Shown piece by piece: positions 58,844-64,000 of a stretch of 64,000 bases of DNA; position 1 is the stretch's first letter; the number at the start of each line of letters is the position of its first letter. Location: contig OX419760.1 in the NCBI GenBank assembly GCA_948567375.1, forward strand, positions 62,616,911 through 62,680,910, given 5' to 3'. The position numbers and the translations under genes are program-made. The stretch is from Lunularia cruciata. Taxonomy: Eukaryota; Streptophyta; Marchantiopsida; Lunulariales; Lunulariaceae. The notes beneath the pieces were generated by a model. That model made no database searches. It was not told the origin of the DNA and saw only the letters and a list, made by a program, of their open reading frames with translations.

Positions 58844-61560
58844 GGTCCTCGATTAAAACTACGTGGAACCGGAGGTAATCAATCCCCCTGATATCTGCGC
58901 TTCCAGCTGACAAGTTGCAGCACTCTTTTTTCTCTAGATTTTCTGTTGCAAATCTATAGTCTCCAACTCTACTCGTCCCAGTTCATCAAATGACTAATTC
59001 TGACCTACGCATGCCGTAATACCCTGTGTATGTGGAACCTCTTCTTAAAGGACCCCACTAATCTCCAGCAAAAGTTGACCCACCTAAATGTGGTGCTCAG
59101 ATCGGGACAGCAAACTAAGTCGTGGAGAGATTCCCGGTTGAAGAATCTTCTCTAGCAAGTTCTAACTTTCAGACAACGGCCCCTGAAGCATTGACCAGGA
59201 ACGAATGCTGAACCCCCGTGTCAAAGAGGGAAAATGGGTATCAGCTTCGCACTCATAAGCGCACGCCTCGATGCCTAAACCGAAGAGATAGCAAACTAAT
59301 CCGGAAGAGCTGGACAGATTTCTGAAGCGCCCTGAGGGGAAAGCCATCATCGTTCAGCATCTGCCTCTCAGACTCCATTCCATAATGCCAAAAGCCAGCC
59401 TTCCCAGTCAATCTGTCTCTCTCTACCACAAAGATTACAATTAGCTACCCCTCGTTAACAGCCCGAGTAGCTCTGCGCGCTCTGACGTTAGGCGATTGAT
59501 TGTTTGCACGACACAGCCGGTCTGGCAACTGGTTTCTACAATCAGCTTTTCTCTGCCGTCTGCCTAGCAAACAATCCCCCCCGGTTTGCACAGCGAGATC
59601 TATCTTTGCGCCCGAACGATAGAGAAGAAAGAATGTCTCGTGAGAAAGAGAATAGATCCGCTCGCTCAGCTTCTAGGAAGACACCGAGTCTGCCTTCCTT
59701 CCTTCCCTCAGGAGTGCGATACTCTACACGCTCACAAAGGAAAGGGAGATCTTCCCCCCTCGCGCCAAGCCCTCTCCATGCTCAATTCATCTCATCTCTA
59801 ATGTGTATAGCAGTCTGTTCTCCTCCTCCTTCGTTCCCTCTTGACCCAAACCGAACCCCCAAAGGCAACTTAACCGGTTGACAGACAGCTTACCCGAAAC
59901 CGGACCTTAAAAAAGACCTCCAAAAAACAAATCTCCTGCGACCTCCAGCCACGTCGTCCTAAAATATCAAATCAAAAAAGACGAAGTGAAAGAATCCCTC
60001 TTTATTCCTCATCGCTGCTATTGCCCCTGGCTGATGCTCGAGCAGGTCCGTCTGTGTTTCTCTCCTCTCCTCCTCTTCTTTCTCTGCAGGCAGGAGGAGG
60101 GTAATGACGCACCCGAGACTCTTGCCTACACACTATGAACCCCAAATTCCTTCTAGAACCTCAACATTACTTCAACGCTGCCAGACTTCAGGCGATGGCC
60201 AGACAGATTCAGTGCTGCTTCTCGGATTCTCGGCTACCTTCTGCCTGGGATTGAGCTTCCCGGCACTGCCCTACTTTGCTTATCTGATCTTCTTCCGCCC
60301 CAACCGAGCGAGCAACCAGATTAAGGAGGGAAGGAGGCAGGGAGGACAGGACCATCAGCACAACCTACTCATCTTCCTCATCACCACGCGGCGTTGAACA
60401 CTACTCCTGTCAATTCGGCCCTTCCGCCAAAGAGAACCGCCGAACCATTGCGACTTGGGGCGCTCTCCTCTGTGGGTTCCACCACCTCCATATTCTCATT
60501 CTGTCCGATTGCTTGCTTCTCCATTTGCAATTCCCCCAACCGATCTTCCTCCTCCTTCCCTTGACCCAGACCTCCGATCGATGTTCTCCCCATCTTTCTG
60601 TCCAAAGGACAGGGACCCGCCATAGCCAAAAACCTCGTAAGGCTCTTTCTTCTCTCGCCAACTTCCTTTGCTGGCGAGACCTGTCATTATTGCTGTCTTC
60701 GCCGTGTGCCCACCTGTTCCGTATTCCCTTCTACTGTTTACCGGCACACGCAGAACTGTTCATACAGTTTTAACGGCACCTTGGTGACTCCCCAGAAGGA
60801 AAAATCTCGAAATAACTCTTTAAGTCTACCTGACTTCGCCATAACTCTTTCCCGGTAAGATGCAAACCGCAAGCGATCATTTCTAAAATCTGCCGGGAAT
60901 GAATCTGCACTGCTGGCCGGATCTAGCCGACAAGTGTTTGCAGGTAGACTGCCCTCCCGAGTCTAAACAAATCGTACCCGTCGATGCAATGTAGGGTGTG
61001 GTGTACCTTCGGTTCGAAGGACGGGTTGCCCTTCCCCACTTGACAACGCGTCCCCGCGTCATACTTTTGACCGGTATTATGTACTGTACCGTGGTGTACT
61101 GCGGCCTCGTCCCTCGTCGTAAGGACCTTGCAACGCAGTTAAACACCCGGTCTACATCAAGAGAACGTTCTGCCTTCCTCCTCACAGGTCTCTCCCTCCT
61201 CTCCTGTCCTGCCTCGCACTCGCTGTCAATTCTTCTTTACTTTGTGGAAAGGAGGGCAACAACTGGAAGGATCGAACGAATATCCTTCGCCAAATCCCTC
61301 TCCTATAGTGTAGTCCCATCACTCTGGACGGTGCTTTCGCACCTGCTGCGACGGCAGTCTTCGTTATCTTCTCTCAGATACGCTGGAACGTCTTGGTGGG
61401 CACTGTCAGGACAAAGAAAAGGTCCAAAACAGAGACGCCGGTGTCTTACATGTCAAAATCTATTATATAAACAATATTCTAAAGGAGCCTTCTTCGGCTC
61501 TTTCCTTCGAGAATCCTTCGAGAAGTTTAACGTTGTTTACACTAAGAAACGATATTGATA
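58844..61560 (-). promoter_or_regulatory. Upstream region and probable 5' leader of the flippase gene
   Basis: Moderately GC-rich, with pyrimidine-rich stretches (for example 60051-60090, ending in TTTCTCTGCAG, which would suit a splice acceptor on the plus strand) and frames open on both strands. A plus-strand frame of 186 codons (60998-61558) has no recognisable domain and a composition typical of noncoding DNA. I could not place a transcription start. A short divergent gene cannot be excluded. Confidence 0.35.
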
Positions 61561-61970
61561 TTGATAGTCAGCTATATCTCGAAATATGAAGAAGGTAAAA
61601 ATGGTTCTCTAAAATATCTCGATGCGGGCGTCCAGCTGTGTGAGGGACGGGACTTCAGAGTCTATTTTGGTGATGATAGCTCTAATCTGCAACGTACTTC
61701 TAGTAGTTTAGATTTCAGATTGTAGTCCTCTCGAGATAGCATAGTCAACCATCAAAGCACCTAACCTGGGGTATAATTTACCCATTTTTTATTCTTAGAA
61801 TGTTCACATTGTATGGTGTTCGACAATCTGCACTTTGCATTTCCGTCAGTAACCCGATCAATTTGAACTGCTACGCGGTTGTCCTTTCTATTCTCCTTAT
61901 CACAAAGTACTTTCTCGCATTGGAAACAGAAAAGTAGAAATCCGACAGTAGGGAGAAGGGGGCGATAGGA

Positions 61971-62016
61971 TAGAGGAGAGAGAGAGAGTGGAGAGTGAGG
62001 GAGAGAGGTGAGAGAA
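61971..62016 (+). repeat. GA-rich purine tract
   Basis: Nearly uninterrupted GAGAGA-type purines, upstream and divergent from the flippase gene. Confidence 0.85.
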
Positions 62017-62072
62017 ACTATTCAATTTCTTAAGTGTAGATTAGGTTATAGGTAAATAGGTTATAAGTGAGT

Positions 62073-62331
62073 CTCCTCAGTTTTTATTTTCGTTTTACTG
62101 GTATCTAAATTGAAGGTTACGAACAAATTATGTGAAGAGAGTCATTCTTTGGTTTTTAATTTGTGTTCTATTGGTATAAAAATTGAATACAATGGAATAT
62201 TTCTCCTCAGTTCTTATTTTGGTTTTACAGGTATCCAAAATGAAGTTTATGAAAAATTAAGTGTAAAGATAGTCATTTTTTGGATTTTAATTTACGTTCT
62301 ATTAGTACAAAATTGAATACAATGGAAAAAT
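62073..62331 (+). repeat. 130-bp tandem duplication
   Basis: Two imperfect copies with period 130; shared words include CTCCTCAGTT, TTATTTT.GTTTTAC.GGTATC and AAATTGAATACAATGGAA. Confidence 0.88.
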
Positions 62332-64000
62332 GTTATGTGATAATGTAAATATAATTGGATTATTTGGGTTTCGATTGAATATTGTAGTGTGAGAGTGATG
62401 GTTAGGACGTTTTGTTTGTAATTTCTTGGTTACGTGGAACTTGGTTTCAAATCTATAGAGATAAAAGATAGAAGTCAGGAGAATTTATAGTTTTTAAAAA
62501 TTGGAGAGTTAGTTATATTTATATAAATATTAATTATATCATATGGGACGTGAGTGAGTGTTTAATTTAGAAATATGATAAGATAAAAAGAATAGAGCTT
62601 CTAGTTTTATTACAGTTATTTATATATTGATTGTATTATAATTATTCTTATATTAGCTATAGTTTCATTTTTCATACACGATATGAATATATTATGTACA
62701 ATGTATCATAGATTCTTCACTTTGCAATGGATAAAAACCTATGTAAGAAAGACATACAAGAACTATAATTGGATCATTTTGAACTTCTTCAAGTGAGACG
62801 AGTGATTGATACATTGGCATTATTGATATTAGAGATTGATATATGTTTTTTTTTTTTTTACAAATCAATTGAGTCATAAGAGTAATTAGTTATCTTTTGA
62901 AGCTATTTTAGACTATTTTTTCATATTCACTTTTGTTTTATAGATTTCCTTTCTTTCCTTCTTTATATCACGAGGTTAGACAAGCTTTTCACTTATTATT
63001 TGATTTTTGCTCAAGATCCAATAGACAAATTAACATATATGAGTTAGATATATTAATTGAATCATTCACTTTTATTTTGTAGGTTTCCTTGTAGTTGGTT
63101 ATTTTTTAGACTATTTGAAACTATTTACAATGTCCACGCTTATTCTAAATTTTTTCTTGTACATTCCATGACAAGGTTAGACAAGCTTTCACTTATTATT
63201 CCATTGATTTGATGAGTTAGCATAGTTTTCATTTCTCTTTCTCCCATAATAATATCTTTATTATCTTCATTATCCCCAACATGCCTCTTAACAAAGAGGA
63301 GTGTTGGGTAGAGAAAAATTGCTACAAGATTCTATAGATTCCTAGTTGTGGATTGAATAACCTTACAAGAGGAGTTTATTTGAGCTACACATTTTAAAAG
63401 ACTATTTTAATAATAAAATACTCTATATTCCACTTGATACAATGGTATAGGATATTGGATCATGCTAAAGAATATAATAAACCTACACAAATTCTATATC
63501 TTTTTTTTATAAGTAATCTTATTAACAAGATTATTTTGTCCTCACTCCTCTTACATCCTTTGCCAAATAACAAATATATAACGTCTTGGATTGCCCATTT
63601 GATGAGTTATTATATCTTAATAAATTTCTTTTTACTCATGCATTATGTACAACATAACAATTATGACTACATCTCTCTTCAAGAGGCTTCTTACAACTAT
63701 TTTATGAGCATCATCTTAAAGATTGATTTTACAGAGATGGACCATGTATAATTTTATAGAGTTATTGGCTGTAATAATAGCAAGGAGGAAGATTCATATG
63801 TTAATTAGTGAAGTATTATGTTTAGTAGACTTGTCATAATGGAGAATAATATGAAGAATTTTAGACCAAAGTGTTAGTGGGGAAATTTTATTACATTTAT
63901 TATCCTCAACATCATTCTAACTTCCATAAGCATCGTTGTACATATCAAATTAAAGTTAATATCTCCAGAAATTATAAGAGTATAAATATTTGTGGCATTA

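Larger units (their letters stand above)
61561..64000. other. AT-rich intergenic region
   Basis: No gene recognised. Contains a purine (GA) tract, a 130-bp tandem duplication, a T run (62847-62859) and an imperfect repeat of TTAGACAAGCTTT.CACTTATTATT (about 62975 and 63177). Confidence 0.55.

Noticed and set aside
60998-61558. Plus-strand frame of 186 codons
   Set aside because: No domain and mixed composition rich in R, S and L; more likely noncoding upstream DNA of the flippase gene. Kept only as part of the upstream region.

Overview
The window is nuclear DNA of a land plant. Three things point there. It carries chromodomain-bearing Ty3/gypsy retrotransposons primed by initiator tRNA-Met. 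It carries an intron-containing P4-type flippase of the plant ALA kind. It also has the usual mix of AT-rich intergenic DNA and nested transposon relics. The RT/RNase H style of a second gypsy family around 36-40 kb and the short introns of the flippase gene make me lean to a bryophyte or other early-diverging lineage, but this is a weak inference.

From 1 to about 46 kb the window is almost entirely retrotransposon debris. One chromovirus family (called CHR here; LTRs of about 403-427 bp, TGTAA...TTTTACA) is present as E1 (1-5225, minus; downstream LTR cut by the window edge), a fragment F1 (5226-6234, plus) into which E1 seems to have jumped, E3 (10568-15505, minus, decayed), E2 (19377-25040, plus, full length with target-site duplication), E4 (25288 to about 29765, plus, truncated) and E5 (40915 to about 43660, plus, truncated). 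A second family (LTR-X, about 735-760 bp, TGTAATAC...GTATTACA) is present as a solo LTR with a 5-bp duplication inside E5. It also forms a three-copy tandem array with chromodomain spacers at 7519-10567. A third gypsy family (G2) supplies a decayed pol at about 35.8-40.27 kb with its 3' LTR (40269-40910), and a matching lone LTR at 6567-7195.

From about 46.05 to 48.6 kb lies a block that looks unlike its neighbours: locally GC-rich, with a perfect 12-bp hairpin and a 25-bp tandem repeat. It may be organellar in origin, but I could not prove that. From about 48.6 to 51 kb the minus strand carries a series of exon-like segments of a nuclear gene I do not recognise.

The one gene I can model completely is the minus-strand P4-ATPase (phospholipid flippase) at 53473-58843: eleven exons, all with GT-AG introns, 1228 codons plus stop. 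Upstream of it (58.8-61.5 kb) is a moderately GC-rich promoter/leader region. Beyond that is AT-rich intergenic DNA with small tandem duplications.

The most interesting signal is in the CHR LTRs. Upstream of the TATA box the U3 region is packed with alternating GAA/TTC units that match the heat-shock element rule, which suggests a heat-inducible retrotransposon family. Its youngest copy (LTRs differing at 4 of 424 positions) is nevertheless riddled with stop codons.
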